Source: Sanguinoderma infundibulare (taxonomy: Eukaryota > Basidiomycota > Agaricomycetes > Polyporales > Polyporaceae). From it: DNA of 64,000 bases. Below the pieces are notes generated by a model. The model made no database searches. It saw only the letters and a program-made list of their open reading frames with translations, and was not told where the DNA came from. Both the position numbers and the translations under genes were made by a program. This document shows, piece by piece, positions 23,941 through 36,200 of the stretch. The first letter of the stretch is position 1, and every line of letters begins with the position of its first letter. Location: positions 2,728,001 through 2,792,000 of the forward strand of contig JAVLRN010000006.1 of NCBI GenBank assembly GCA_032821775.1, in the 5' to 3' direction.

Positions 23941-24308
23941 CCAAGCTCAGAGCTCGTCCAGGCCCCTCACATGCGATACTTTATCACGTCCAATTCATTG
24001 CCATCGCGCAAGGTTCACGATTCAGAATCAAAGCTTCGCGCTCCCCGCGCGATGGCGCGCTGATGATGCAGAGACAGGACACCGCACCCTGGTCCTGATG
24101 AAACACGAACCGAGCATGCAGCCAGGGGTTCGCGACGACGGATCAGTCGCGCTCGGAGCACTTATAACGCTCATTTCACAGCATCCTGACGAGCGTTTCT
24201 CTCCGGCGATTTCCCTTCCCAGGCGCAATCATCCACGAGGCTCCGTGACCATGCTACCGAAACGCCATCGAAACCCGCCGGCTGTCTTGGACACACTGGC
24301 CCAAGGCA

Positions 24309-24388
24309 CCCTCCAATATTTGCAACACGTGTGAATCTCTTGAAGATTTTGCCCGTGCTCGCACTGAACCTGGGCTCAGATTCGCGCG
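24309..24388. repeat. 80-bp terminal segment, third occurrence; array edge
   Basis: Matches positions 1-80 exactly and then diverges at 24389. It marks the right boundary of the tandem array. A minus-strand frame crosses the edge in each case and is altered there, which gives no sign of a conserved gene. Confidence 0.9.
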
Positions 24389-26030
24389 CGGCTGCCGTTG
24401 TGGCATCGCCGCACTTGAGCATAACGACGATAGTGACATGGACAGATGGGCATCAAAACAAGTTTGGATCTGCACCGCCGGGACGTCAAGCTTTGAAGTG
24501 AGACCGCGTTGGGCGAAATTCGTGGGCGGCTTCGACTCTTTCGGGTGCGTTCTTTTCCTTCTTCTGTGGCTGGTTCGGCCCCCCGTCAAGACGACTCATG
24601 GCACACAATTGGCACAAGAGATGATCGAGCTGGAGCAAGTCCAAGCTTCATCATATCGCCGCGGCTGTGGTGAGTGCCGCACCCTTCTGCCACCTGAATG
24701 CTAACTCCGACCGCCACTCTACTGCGAGTAGCTTGGCTTGATGTATGTAAATACGAAGTTCACTTGAATGCGCTGTACAACACTTTCAGGCACGCGAACT
24801 CAACACGACAAGAACCATAACGCCACAAACCGATGCGCCGCCGCATCGGTAGGATAGGGAAGTGGTTTCCTCATCTGAGGCCAAGAAGGAACGTAGAGTA
24901 TCCGCGATCTCGTAGATGCCAAGACGCGAACCCGCGCTGCCTTTGTCCCGGCGTTCAAGATCACCAAAACGTTGATTGTCGTGCAGATGGCAAGATGCCC
25001 AGACGTTGGTACCACCTTGTGATCAAAATAGCTTCTCCCACCGCATGCAGTCTTGCGAAATCCTCCAAGGCTGAGAATCGAGCGCGCCGCTCGTAGCACA
25101 GGGCTCGGGGTGCACAAAGCTGCCGGTGAGCACACACTAAGCCATCATTCTGGAGGGGCTCACGAGCTAAACGTTCTCTGCATTTCAGTGGCTGGCACAG
25201 CTGATAACCTGGGGAAACGTTGATCGTCCAACGCCGGGCTATGCATGACGAACGCTGAGGTATCATCTCATGCCACACATCAGCGCTTCTCTTCGTTGGT
25301 TGGTGAGGCGACTTCCCCGACAGCAGGCTTCGAGTCCCGACTGGCGACCCTGGAGCGTACAATGCAGGAATCATCGGTACCAGAATGGCTGCTCGTCACA
25401 TTCGGTTTCCAAGACCCGCCGCACTTCGGCGGCGCCCTCGATGTTGTCTCCACGGAAGCCACTCGCATCCGGTTCCCATCGATCGTGAACACAAGAACGC
25501 TTCGAATCCTCACTTCGTGGCTGCATCCTTCGATGAAGCCCCATGTGGGGTCTTCCTTACCTCTGCAGGTTCGCCCACTTCAAGTTCCGGTCGCCGTCCT
25601 CGCGGAAGGCGCAGAGGAGGGCGTCGCACATCTCTCTGCCTTAGTCACATCGATGGCGTCGACATATGCTCTTTCAGTGGGTGAAGACCTCCTAGTAAAT
25701 CGGTGCCGCCAGGACCTTGGGATCTGGTCCGACGTGCCACACGATTTTCCATGTACTATGCGCGTCCCAGCTACTACCCTGCCGGCCAGGCTGTCGCGAT
25801 ATCCTGCGAGTACTAGTGAGGGTCGATCAATGAGTGCCATGGTTGAGAGCGACACTTACCCTCCACCTCTGCCTTCATATAGTCGAATCTGAAGAAAATT
25901 TCGTCGCTATCGGTCACGACCACCGGTAAGGGTTTTCTACCTTGTCTCGGTTACTGAATGCTTGAGAAGGGGATGTCCGGAGGATCAAAACATTCTGATA
26001 TCATATACATTAGAAATGAGAAGATCCTAA
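24389..26030. other. Unique stretch without a confident gene
   Basis: Several frames are open but none has recognisable motifs. A 215-codon plus-strand frame ends at 25892. On the minus strand a two-exon model can be drawn: ATG near 25635, exon ending AG/GTAAGG near 25575, next exon from about 25514 to a stop at 25280, product about 100 residues containing CAFREDGDRNLKWANLQR. The two overlap and cannot both be right. I leave the region unassigned. Confidence 0.35.
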
Positions 26031-26031
26031 T

Positions 26032-26110
26032 GGCCGCCTGGCGTAATGGCAACGCGTCTGACTACGATCAAGTAATCAGGAGATTGCAGGTTCGACCCCT
26101 GCGGTGGTCA
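26032..26110 (+). tRNA. tRNA-Arg (ACG) with a 7-nt intron
   Basis: The acceptor stem pairs GGCCGCC with GGTGGTC (two G-U pairs). The D stem is GCGT/ACGC and the T arm is GCAGG-TTCGACC-CCTGC. The anticodon stem TCTGA/TCAGG closes a 14-nt loop that reduces to a standard 7-nt loop, C-T-ACG-A-A, if seven bases are removed after position 37, the standard place for eukaryotic nuclear tRNA introns. Mature length is 72 nt before CCA addition. A polymerase III B box (GGTTCGACCCC) is intact. Confidence 0.9.
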
Positions 26111-26335
26111 TGACTGGTCAACTGCTTGAGTCCATCTGTTTTTGTACTGGGGACCTCTGAGAGACTGAGACTCTGGGGAGCAAGTTTATTTAACAATTTG
26201 CAGACATCGGAACACTCTCCAGGATTCGACTGTGTACACTTTCAACTGACTTTGGTTCCAAAACAATTTATCATGATTTCGAAGCATGGGCTTCGAGCAC
26301 ATAACAGCCGTCTATGAATTGGGTACACAACGAGA

Positions 26336-27334
26336 TTACAAATGGACTCCGATGCAGGACGGAGCCTGCGCATTGGCGTGACCACGGGAGAAGCACTTGT
26401 TGGGAGTGGGCATCTCAATGAAGACCATAACACGGACAGGAAGACCGTCTTCATCTGTGGCATCAACCGTGTTCTGCCCGACAATCAGAGAAGGGGGAAT
26501 GTCGCCACATTCCCCGCCGTCACCTCGGCTCCCGTCACTTCGGCTCCTAGTGGTGCTTGGGATACCATCCACAAAGGCAGTCCTGCGAGACAGTGCCGGG
26601 CTACGACGTTCAGCAGCAAGCGGCTGTGAGGTTGGAACTAATAGTGAGAACGGGTATCGGCGACGCGAAGAGGAGCTGGACTGGGAGCTCACCATGATCT
26701 CGCACCACCTGCCTGAGAATGAGGGTCCTCCAGCTTTGCGTAGGTTGACCTCCCACATGCGGGGCGGTTCGGGGCCAATCGCGGAGTCTGCGGAGGCCGC
26801 CAGCCTTCGGTTGAGTCGGACGAAGCGGAGGATCTTGAGGGCGACCAGGACGCAGACGACGAAGATCGCGACCGCGACGACGGCCGGCACGACGTCTGAG
26901 CTGGAGGTCGACTGCGGCGAAAACTCGGCGCGCGAGGTCGGAGCGGAGGATGACTGAGTCGCGTTCACGCTCGCGTTTGCAGTCGCCGTGGACGGGTCGT
27001 CGGTCGCCCGGACGTGGAGTCCGCCGATCAGCGAGTCACCGCCGCTAGCGGTGCGGATCTTTTGCGACAAACACTGGCGTCAATCGTGTACGACGGGCGC
27101 GGGGGCGGGCATGCCGTACCTCATCCTTGTGGCCATAGGCTCGACCAGCGCGTCTACGGAGGCAGTTGCGAACCTTCAAGGGCGACGGCACCGGGTCAGT
27201 CACGGTTAATGCTCGCAGGATGACCAAAACGTACCTGGCCACAGAGGACGTCGCGAGACGTCCGGCCGGAGGCGTCGCACGAGACGACGGGCATATGATG
27301 CGGAACGGCGGCATCCTGAGTAGGAGACGATGGC
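26336..27334 (-). CDS. Single-pass membrane protein, unknown family
   Basis: The main exon (27070 to stop at 26336, about 244 codons) encodes a Ser/Thr-rich N-terminal stretch with several N-glycosylation sites, one strong transmembrane helix (VVPAVVAVAIFVVCVLVALK), a basic cytoplasmic stop-transfer segment (RFVRLNRR) and a Ser/Arg-rich tail ending in VRVMVFIEMPTP. This layout is common among Agaricomycete small membrane proteins of unknown role. No ATG lies at the head of the exon, so at least one upstream exon must exist. Candidate pieces are an ATG at about 27334 and a 54-nt exon near 27190, but I could not make all joins keep frame; the 5' end is uncertain. Confidence 0.5.
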
Positions 27335-27419
27335 TATGTCGAGATTGAAATGTTGTGGAAGACGCTTCCAGCGTGGACTTGCTTCTGGAGTGGGGAATCG
27401 AATCTGAGACCACTAGTGC

Positions 27420-27980
27420 GCAGTGCGCAAGGACGAAAGGTTTATATACTTACAGTGGAGACGCCACCGGGTCCGATCAGCATGTGACCGTGACGCGAAA
27501 TGACTCGACCGAGTTTGCCGATGTCGCGAGAAATTGCGCACATGACGCGCTATGTTCTTTATGGAACAATTCAGTGCAGGCGCCAGTCAGAATGAGTCGT
27601 TGAGAAAGGTACGCCTCGGTGATTGACGTTATGGCGACAGAGGTCTTTCATTGACCTACAGATTGCGTACCTCGTGCCAGCCGATTTCGAGGGTAGTACG
27701 CCAAGGTACAGCGCGGAAGGCGGGACAGCAAACGTTCGGTCTCGGACTTAACTCGGACTAGATCTGTTGACGAGGTCGCACCGGGCAGGTCGCTCGCCGG
27801 GGTGAAAGTCACATACCAGGTGGAAGACGCAAGTATCCGTTTTCAGGGAGAGCACCTACAGTACAACAGGGGACGTAAGGACCTCTAAACCAATGGATTA
27901 GCAAGCCTACTTGACTCCTGGATGAATATCCGGACGTACCGTATAGCATACAAACCGCACAACATTCAACGTGCCCCTTT
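27420..27980. other. Intergenic, nothing recognised
   Basis: Between the membrane protein and the first DUF6533 gene. Short frames only; no repeat, RNA gene or promoter motif that I can support. Confidence 0.5.
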
Positions 27981-27985
27981 CCCCA

Positions 27986-29783
27986 TTACAACGCGAAATA
28001 CGTCTCCTTCGGTCCGCTCTCTAAATCCTCCCGCTCCCCTCTAGGCTCCACCTCGATAATAGAGTACTCGGAAAACGCGGAGTACTTGGAGGACCGGTCG
28101 GCGGGGCGCTTGAACTCGTGCACGCTGTCGCTGCCGGCGCATTTGAACGACCTGATGGTGCCCCCCCTCTCGAGCGTGAACACCGCGCGGTCGAAGACGA
28201 TCGTGCCCGTCTGGGGTTGCATCGTTGAAACCGAGTCCACGTGCATGACCTGGCGGTTCGTCGACTGGAGGTCGAGGAGGAAGCGAGCCACGAGTATCCC
28301 GGTGATCCTGTGGAACCACGCGAAGGGTATGAATGACAAGGCATTGGATCATGAAGCGCAGGGTTATGCGATGGACGGCGGACTCACGGATGGACGAATT
28401 GGAGCACGACACTGGCATTCTGGAATGCGTCTTCCAAGATCTAGGCAGGAAACGTCGGGCGACGGGTCGTCGGGCCAATTAAACGATGCACTCACAGATA
28501 ACAGCGTCAGAGTTAGATGGAGGGAGTTTAACAGCAACAGAATGCTAGTTTGGAAGTCAGCTCATCATCTCCGTAGGGCAGGAGGCATAACAAGGGGCGG
28601 CTCACATGAAGTATACTGCGCCTGGCTCATGTTGTGAGCGATTAAAGGTGCCCGCCGAGGTAGACGGCTCTGGACTCACCGTCTCGCAGGAGCACGGCTC
28701 CGAACGACGGTACACCTTCCATAGCTAACATTCTCATGTTGACGGTCCGAGAGACCGTAGCCCACGTTGCGATGATGAGAAGCATGTCCGCGAAGATCAG
28801 GCAGGCACGGGAGATGATGGTCACTGAAAAACAGCGAAACTCAGGTGGAGGGTAGGAGGGTCGTTTAGCGATGGGACGCACGTCTAAAGAACAAGGTGAG
28901 TTACATGCACGACAATAGCGATGAGCGACTGGACACGGACTTTTGGCTCAGCGCGGGGTCGATAGGATCGACATCCACACACCCGAAGACAGGATCATAT
29001 TCCCCGTTCAAGCCGAAGACAAAATGCGGCTATTTGGAACAGCGCGACAAACGTCAGCTGGAATATTGTAATGCGTCGACGTTGGCTCACAATATCTGCT
29101 CCCACTGGGGCGAGAGAGAGAAGGGCAATCAGAACGGTGAAAGCTAGGTTTTTGCTGCTGAGTGCGGAGGCGCGCATTGTGGAAAACGCTGCAAAGAGCA
29201 TCAGCTACTTGAGTCTTCCACCGAAGGACACACTTGCTTGCCTGCCCACGGTATGTATTGCACCATAGCAATCACATTTGTAGTGATGACCATAGGCGAA
29301 CAGCTTTGGGTGTGATGAGCATCTCGGCGCTGTCATGAGATTGAAGTTCAGGCTACCTCTGTTAATTCTGGTCAGATAGCAGTTCAAGCTATATCGTGGT
29401 GGCAACGTACTTGAGGAGGGACGGAGATTAGGACTCCCGAAACGTTGAAGAGCAGAGTTGCTAAGACTATGTATCGATTGAGGAAGAAAATGACCGCCGC
29501 GACAGTCAGCTTCGGCCGCCAGAAGAAGTCCACCTCCTGGGCAAACGTGAGCAAGTAATCGAAGATAAGGAATGCTGCATCGCAGGTTAGCGAACTTCGA
29601 CCCAAACCGAGAAGAAACAAACGAACTCAACGCCGCGATGCCGGTGTTGTTTCCAATGCGGCTATGCAAACCAGGTAAGGGCCAGCGTTAAATCGTTGCC
29701 AGAGAAACAAGAAAAGATGCCTACATGCTGCTGGATAATGCGATAATAGCGGCTGGATCCAGCCCAGCTGCCGGAGAAGGCAT
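27986..29783 (-). CDS. DUF6533 seven-helix membrane protein A
   Basis: This multi-exon minus-strand gene starts at ATG 29783 (MPSPAAGLDPAAIIALSSS). Splicing over a 63-nt and a further short intron leads to GIAALTFLIFDYLLTF and QEVDFFWRPK, the signature start of the basidiomycete DUF6533 family. Later exons give AALLSLAPVG-like helices near 29150, ISRACLIFADMLLIIATW near 28800, a helix rich in Leu near 28540 and ITGILVARFLLDLQ near 28300, then a hydrophilic tail to the stop at 27986. Seven hydrophobic segments are expected, as in the family. Function is unknown; family members are GPCR-like in layout and expanded in mushrooms. A related gene follows upstream in the same orientation. Confidence 0.8.
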
Positions 29784-29879
29784 GGTGAAACCCACCAACG
29801 CTCGCCTCCGTCAGGGAGGCAAAGGGCTGGTCGGGAGGAAGGGCTATCGCTGTTCGGTTGTTGCTGTCCTCTATATCAC

Positions 29880-30590
29880 CGAAGCTTTACCCTATACCCG
29901 GGCCCGTACCGTCCCACAAGGTGTCGGGCGCTCTGGGATGCCGTAGCATATGTGGCTGCGGACGCGGAGCGTAACAACCAAGAAGCCTGAGCGGAGCAAC
30001 TCGATATCGGCGAAACTCTCACGAGATCTTCCTTTGAACGTAGAAGGAGTGTGCAGAAGATCGACTTCGCATGAGGTCTTGGAGACGGACGACGAGCATG
30101 TGTAAGAAATCCTGGATGCACTACCAACACCGCCATCAGCATGCAACAGCGACTCAGTGAGTCAGAGGCAAATAACGGTCTACATACATGCGTCCGGATT
30201 TGAAGAGATACATCCGTCCATTGCCACATAGGTCGTAGCCATAGATTGAGCGGCGATGGATCACACTCTGGGAATATAGCTCCACTGGCTGACGCTGCGC
30301 GCCCCAGGAGGATGAAGCCTGAGAATAGGAACATTGCTCGACGTTGAGAAGCATTGAGAAGCCGGACATGACTGGACAGTGACTAGTGAGCGCTGAACAC
30401 TGATAGTCAAGGTGGTCGCAATAAGGAAGGGAATGATGACGCGACCGTCGGCCTCCAACTTGGGGCGCTACTAGAAGGATAGGCGCCAGACCGACGCAAC
30501 ACGCGAACTTGAATATAATAAGGGCCCCAGAAATCTAAGCAAAAGTACGTACTACAAGAAGGTGCAAGGTACACGACGAAATATCCCATT
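29880..30590 (-). other. Unassigned stretch between the DUF6533 genes
   Basis: Minus-strand frames include a hydrophobic piece VIIPFLIATTLTIS (about 30440) and MFLFSGFILLGRAAS (about 30330). These could be transmembrane helices of a worn third family member, but I cannot join them to the DUF6533 signature segments. No start or stop is assigned. Confidence 0.25.
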
Positions 30591-30616
30591 CCACGTGTTT
30601 CAGACGGACCAAGAGG

Positions 30617-32398
30617 CTAGATGGCGAGATAAACGTCCTGATCATCCCCGATACTAACGCTGCTCCTAGACTTTGCTTCTCCAACTCCAGAAAACGCTGA
30701 CGAAAAAATCATTTCTCGGTAGGCGATCGACGATGCAGCACTCGACAACTGCTCTCTGTCAGGAACAGCAGCTCCACCATAAGACCTAGCTTGCAGAGGG
30801 TCAGAGAACGAGGCACCGTCCCACCCGACATCCAGTTCTTCATCTCCAGAACTCGATATGATCTTGGACCCGAGCGAGCCGATGACGCGGTCGAACGCTA
30901 CTGACGTATTGCGATGATAAGGCATGGAGGTCGAGTAGCCGCCCATCGGGAGTTTGCTGACTTCCTGGAGATCGAGCAGGAAGCGCGATACTAGGACTGC
31001 AGTCATCCTGTCCCATCAATATTTCTCAGTACGCGACAGGACCAGGATGGGAAACGTCACGCACGGGTCTGTGAAATTTACCCAACTCGGTCGATTGCCG
31101 TCTGGCCTGAGGATCTGTGCCCGAGGATAACAGTCTGCGGCATCCCAATGGAAGTTCCGCAAGGGCGACTTACGGAGTACCAGGCAAAGGTAACGTGAAG
31201 CACGTTGAGGACAACCAATATGCTGTGAATCGCGTCAGAAAACGCACAACTAGAGCATCGGATGAATGCTCACACAAAGTACTGGATGCCTAACAAGTTC
31301 GCCTCAGCCAATACTCAACAGCAATCATCTGGACTACTCACCGTCCCACAAGAAAATTGCTGTCAAAGAGGTACGACTATACTGAAGACCGAAACGAAGA
31401 CACAAGCCGGACCAGGTGACACCAAGTAGAAGGAGATCGGCTGCGATCAAGCATATGCGAGAAATCAACGTGACTTTGGCAGCAGAGCTTGAGTCAAATG
31501 CTAATCCCTTGTAAAAGCTCAGTTGCAACGTACACCTGACATTATGAATGTTAAACTTAGGTGAAACATGTGAAAGTTATAAGGAGGGCGCGTACTTTGC
31601 CACATACGTATGGGCTACTGGATCACCAAAAGCAAAACGGCATCCCGAGGTTGATTCGCTGACCCCACTGATCCCAAAACGTAGGTTGGACTAACGAGCC
31701 ACTGATAAGTTCTCGTTCCCTAATGCAATTATGTCGAGCGTACCAAGTGTATCATCAAAGGCACAAGGGAGAGCAATAGAACAATGGCCGAGAGGGAGCG
31801 GCTCCTCCCCGTCAACACGAACGCGCGCAACGCAGAAAATACTAGTTCCCGCTCAGGATCGAGAACATACTGGATTGGATATGAGGGTACTCACCTGACC
31901 ACGGAAGGAACTCGAGACAATGCAAGAAGAATGTTGCTCGTACCAGGAGAGAACAGCTGCGACAGCACCGCACGTTTAAAGTTGAACATTCCGGAGTGAC
32001 ACATATCATACCTCTGGAAACAGACAAGTTAGTAGCCACTCTAGAAACAAGAGTTCTGTCAGCTCACCTGCGTAGAGAACGGATGAAGCCCGACTAGCAC
32101 GGCCAAACGGACGCTGAGTCCGATATATCTCGTGGCAAAGAAGAGAAGGGATGCGCCTGTCCATCGGGAGCGCCAGAACGCCTCCACCTCTCGACCGAAG
32201 GTTATGACTGAGTCATATATCATGAAAACTTGACACAGAGGAAGTCAGCGTGCATCGTGTGATGATAGAATATCCATCTCTCACCTGAGGCTGCGATGGA
32301 CACATAATTAGAAATCAAACTGTGGAGTCTCGTTAACGAATAGTTTTCAGCAACCTAGAACGAGATGCTTACGTAGCAGCAACTTCGTCGGGCGACAT
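30617..32398 (-). CDS. DUF6533 seven-helix membrane protein B
   Basis: Starts at ATG 32398 (MSPDEVAA), then several short exons. Recognised in order: VSIAASVFMIYDSVITFGREVEAFWRS (split here by position, about 32290-32180), a helix near 32150, a further helix near 31830, TLISRICLIAADLLLLGVTW near 31450, VLNVLHVTFAWYS near 31190 and MTAVLVSRFLLDLQ near 31005, ending in a Ser-rich acidic tail with stop at 30617. Exon order and the ISR-CLI-AD-LL and RFLLDLQ motifs match gene A, so the two are tandem paralogues, well diverged. Confidence 0.78.
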
Positions 32399-32439
32399 TG
32401 TGAGCGAAGGATGGGACGAGTGTAGGACGACTGCCAGTG

Positions 32440-33200
32440 GCAGCAGTCCGACCGTGCCCGCTATATACCCAAAGCACCACAGAACATTACCTTCTGAAGC
32501 ACGCACTTTCGCAGGCGAGAAGGCCGGTGCACCGAGGAGCCTCATACCAGGATACTAGTCATCGACATCCCGGGAGCAAGTCCTCCGTACACAATGGGGG
32601 TCTCCGAAGCTTAAAACAGAGGTTATAGGCATACCAATACCCGTGAGAGGGAAGAGTACAGTAGTTCTCGGTATTTGTGTTTCACATACCCCCCGTATTC
32701 GTGCTTTCAAGAGTGTCTGGCAGATTGGAGGGTCTATGACATGTGCTACCAGCTGGTGGTGGTTCAAAGTCAAGGAGAGTTGTCCCCGGATCCGAGGAAG
32801 CGCTGCTCTGGCGGCAATATCCAATCTGGCCCCTTCGGCACGTAGCGCCCGGGGTAATGTTCCTCACCATGTCGTTTTGTCCTCGGAGTTTTAGCACTCA
32901 CGATGCGTATGGTCTACTAGCATTCCGGATCAATCGATTGGATGCGATGACCGCCAAATGCACCAGATGTACGCCGGCGGCCAGAGCATCTGTTGTATGG
33001 AGCGCATACAGTTCCGAATCGGACGAGCAGCGCCCGTATGGTGGCACATTCCGAGGAAGGTATGTAGGGAGCAAAATTAGTGTCCTTGATTATAGTGAGA
33101 AGACAATGCGATCTAACTGGACATGACGATAAAAGCACAGATGATGGACGATTGTGATGATACATGACGATGGGCGTGACGGACTCGGACGGACGGTTCG
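32440..33200. other. Intergenic, nothing recognised
   Basis: Short open frames on both strands without motifs; it separates the 5' end of DUF6533 gene B from the 3' end of the HECT ligase gene. Confidence 0.5.
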
Positions 33201-33220
33201 GTTCAGAACGTTCAGACTCT

Positions 33221-36200
33221 TCATGACAAGTGGAAACTGCCCACACCCTCCCGCATTGCGATCGACAGCTTCTCTCCCATCACCTTCTTCGACGAGTACT
33301 CGGGAAGCTTGAGGTAGTTGACGCACGTCATCACACTCGGAAGGTAGTCGTCCGCGGTCAGCGGGGCCTCGTGCGGCTTGCGGACGACCGTGAGAGGAGG
33401 GTTTAGGCCCTTGAAGCCTGGAAGACATCGTCAGCAACATTGATCGCCAAAGATGGAGAAGGTACACATACCACCGATTGGCAGCTTGGGGCTTCCAGTG
33501 ATGAATTGCAGGTAGCTTCGCCGCGTCGGTGCGTCGTACTCCGCCATGATCTCGATGAGGTCTCGGATTGCGCGACTCTCCACGTTGAAGCCGTGGTCGG
33601 CCTTCAACGCTTCGCTCAAAACTAGGGCACATCAGTATGCAACCAGGCCACTTTGGAAGGAAGTACGTACTCTCGATGCTCCAGTCCTCATCCGCATTAC
33701 CGAACAACATAGCCAGCTCGTCCGGAGTGAACGCTTGCAAGTCGCCAATAGGGAACACCTTCGAGAAGCCCTCCTTGAATGCCTGTGCCTGTGCCTGAGC
33801 ACCCTTCCCGATGATAGCATCGATGACCTCCTGGATGTACTCGTCGACGTTGTCCGCCGTAACAGCGATGTCACGTCCGCCAGGCTTGAGTTCGCCGTAA
33901 GCCGCTGTTCAATGCCGGGCATTGAGAAACGTACCTTCAGCTCGATATCATATCCAGGAACAGTAAAGTCCAGGCCGAGGTCGTCCACGCTGATCTGCTC
34001 CATGTCCTCGATCGCGGCCAGTTTTCGACGAAGCTTCTCGTTTTGGACCGCCACACCTTGAATCTTCGACAACGACGCAGCAAGCTCCGGATCGACACGC
34101 TACAACAGGGGATCAATATCACGACACAACCAACGTTGCGCGGTACATACCTTCAGCGTCTCAATCGTGAGCGGAACCTCCTCTCCGAGGGCCAACTTGA
34201 GGAAGATCTTGTTGAAGGACAGGTCGATGATCCGTGAGTCGAGCATCGCCTTGGCTACAAACTGGCCGATGACCCTGATGATATGGGTGCGCTTCCTGGA
34301 AACGCAATGAGCAAATGTTTTAACAACGCATACGCTAGTACTTACTGGACATCGTCCTTCGCGATATCACCTGGACTAATGGGCGCCGGGAACAGACCAA
34401 GGGGATGATGTACGTGAGCCCCAGGAATCGACGAGTCCGCATCGCGCCAGATCTTCAAGTCCCTGCGAGCGAATTCCTTCGACACCAGGGAGTAAAACTC
34501 AAGCGTCGGGCCAAGACCAGTGCCGACTTCCTCGAAGTACTCCACCTCCAAGATGGACGACGACGAACCATACAACTCGAAGACCTTGACAGCCGACTCC
34601 AGGATGTGCTTACGCGAGATCCTGACCTTCTGCCGCTGTAGACGACCGAGGAACCCGACGCCGTCGTCCCGCCTCGAGCTGTCCTGGCCACGAGCCTGCT
34701 GTTGTGATTGCCACTTGAGGATAAGGCGGGCATAGCCGAAGGATGTCGATTGAAGGAAGTTGTAACGAGTGGCGAACGGGAAGAGGAAGGGGAAGTGTTG
34801 GGGAAGATCCAGCGCCCAGTCCGGAAGACATGAGCTAGCAGAGGTAATGATCAGCACAGAAGCGATACCTAAAGAAATCGCTGGCGAACTTACCTCGCGA
34901 CAATCATCGGCTCCTCTAACTGTCGTGTCAACTTGGCAGTCAACTTGTTGTTCACGAACGCTGAAGGCGCCAGGATGCGTTTCGCGGTGACGGCTGTTGC
35001 GCGCTCGCTTTCCTGCGCGTTAAGCCTGTGCAACACACGGAGCACACGCAAGATCTTCGCGTGCGGCGCATCCTCGGGAAGAGAGGACAAGGACGGGGCT
35101 GGAGAACGGCTCCGCGATCCAGAGTCATCGGCCCGCCCTGAGAATGTCGCATTGAGAACGATATCGCAGTAGCAAGAGCGCCAGGACCTACCGTCGCTCG
35201 AAGGAAGAGGCCCAGTAACCTTCTTGAACTTGATGCTGTAGACACCCTGCCAGATCATGCTGGGCACGAACGGCGAGCCAGATGCTTTATGTTTGCGCAT
35301 CTCGTGCTGGTGGATCGCGCCGTAGATGGTGAGGTCAAGAGGCAACTTGTGGTCATCCATGAAAAACTCGAGGTGCCAATCGCTCGGCTTAGCCTTGAGG
35401 GCAGCAGCATACGACGTCTTCGGCGTGGAGGTACGGGGTGTCGCGGAAGTCGACGGACCCTTTCCAGGCGTTGGGACATGTGTGCCGTCTGGTGTTTGTG
35501 CCTCGACCTTGTGATCTGTTGACTGATAAGTATCGTCAGATCAGAAGAGGGACGTGTTAATCACCATCGCCAACGGAAACATTGATGGTCTTGTCCGCGA
35601 TGGAGCTGTCGGGGTCGTCATCCTCGTCGATGACCTAACAAGTCGTTAGGTGCGAACATCAAATTCCAGCAGAACGAGGACGTACTTCAGCATCAACATC
35701 AACCTCCTCATCCGTAAAGTCGGCTGCGAACTCGTCATCGTTGACGACAGTTTCGCTAGGGGCTGGTTCAGCAATGGACTCGGCCTCAGCAATGTCAGAC
35801 GGTGCAGGCTCGGCACTGGGACCAGCGCTAGAGCCCTCCGCAGCAGTTGCATCGGCACCAGCATCACCGGAAGCGGACGTCTTCTTGGCACTCAGGCGGA
35901 GGCTGCGCCGTCGACTTACACCAGCAGTGCTCGCCGATGACGAGGCTTCCGCAGCTGCACTCCTGGACGGCTCAGGGAGCCCGAACCGAGCTGAAGGAGG
36001 CGCGAGACCGGACGCGGCCAGGGCGGCGAGCATGCCGGAGAGACGCGAGCTGCTGGACAACAACAGACCAGAGACGCGAGGCCGCAGGTAATCGTGTAGC
36101 GCTTGGAAGGTCGCGATCGCGTGAATAGAGACGACGATGTTGCTGAGGTTGCGAGGGATGTCAGAATCTTCTGATGCCACCAGACGAAGGCGAAGTTGAC

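Larger units (their letters stand above)
12235..24388. repeat. 12,154-bp tandem repeat unit, copy 2
   Basis: This is the second full copy, offset +12,154 from copy 1, direct orientation. It joins unique sequence at 24388/24389. The junction with copy 1 at 12234/12235 carries no insertion or filler. All gene features of copy 1 recur here at the same offset. Confidence 0.93.

Noticed and set aside
26336..27070. Membrane protein starting at 27070 as a complete gene
   Set aside because: The first codon there is TTG, not ATG; an upstream exon is needed.
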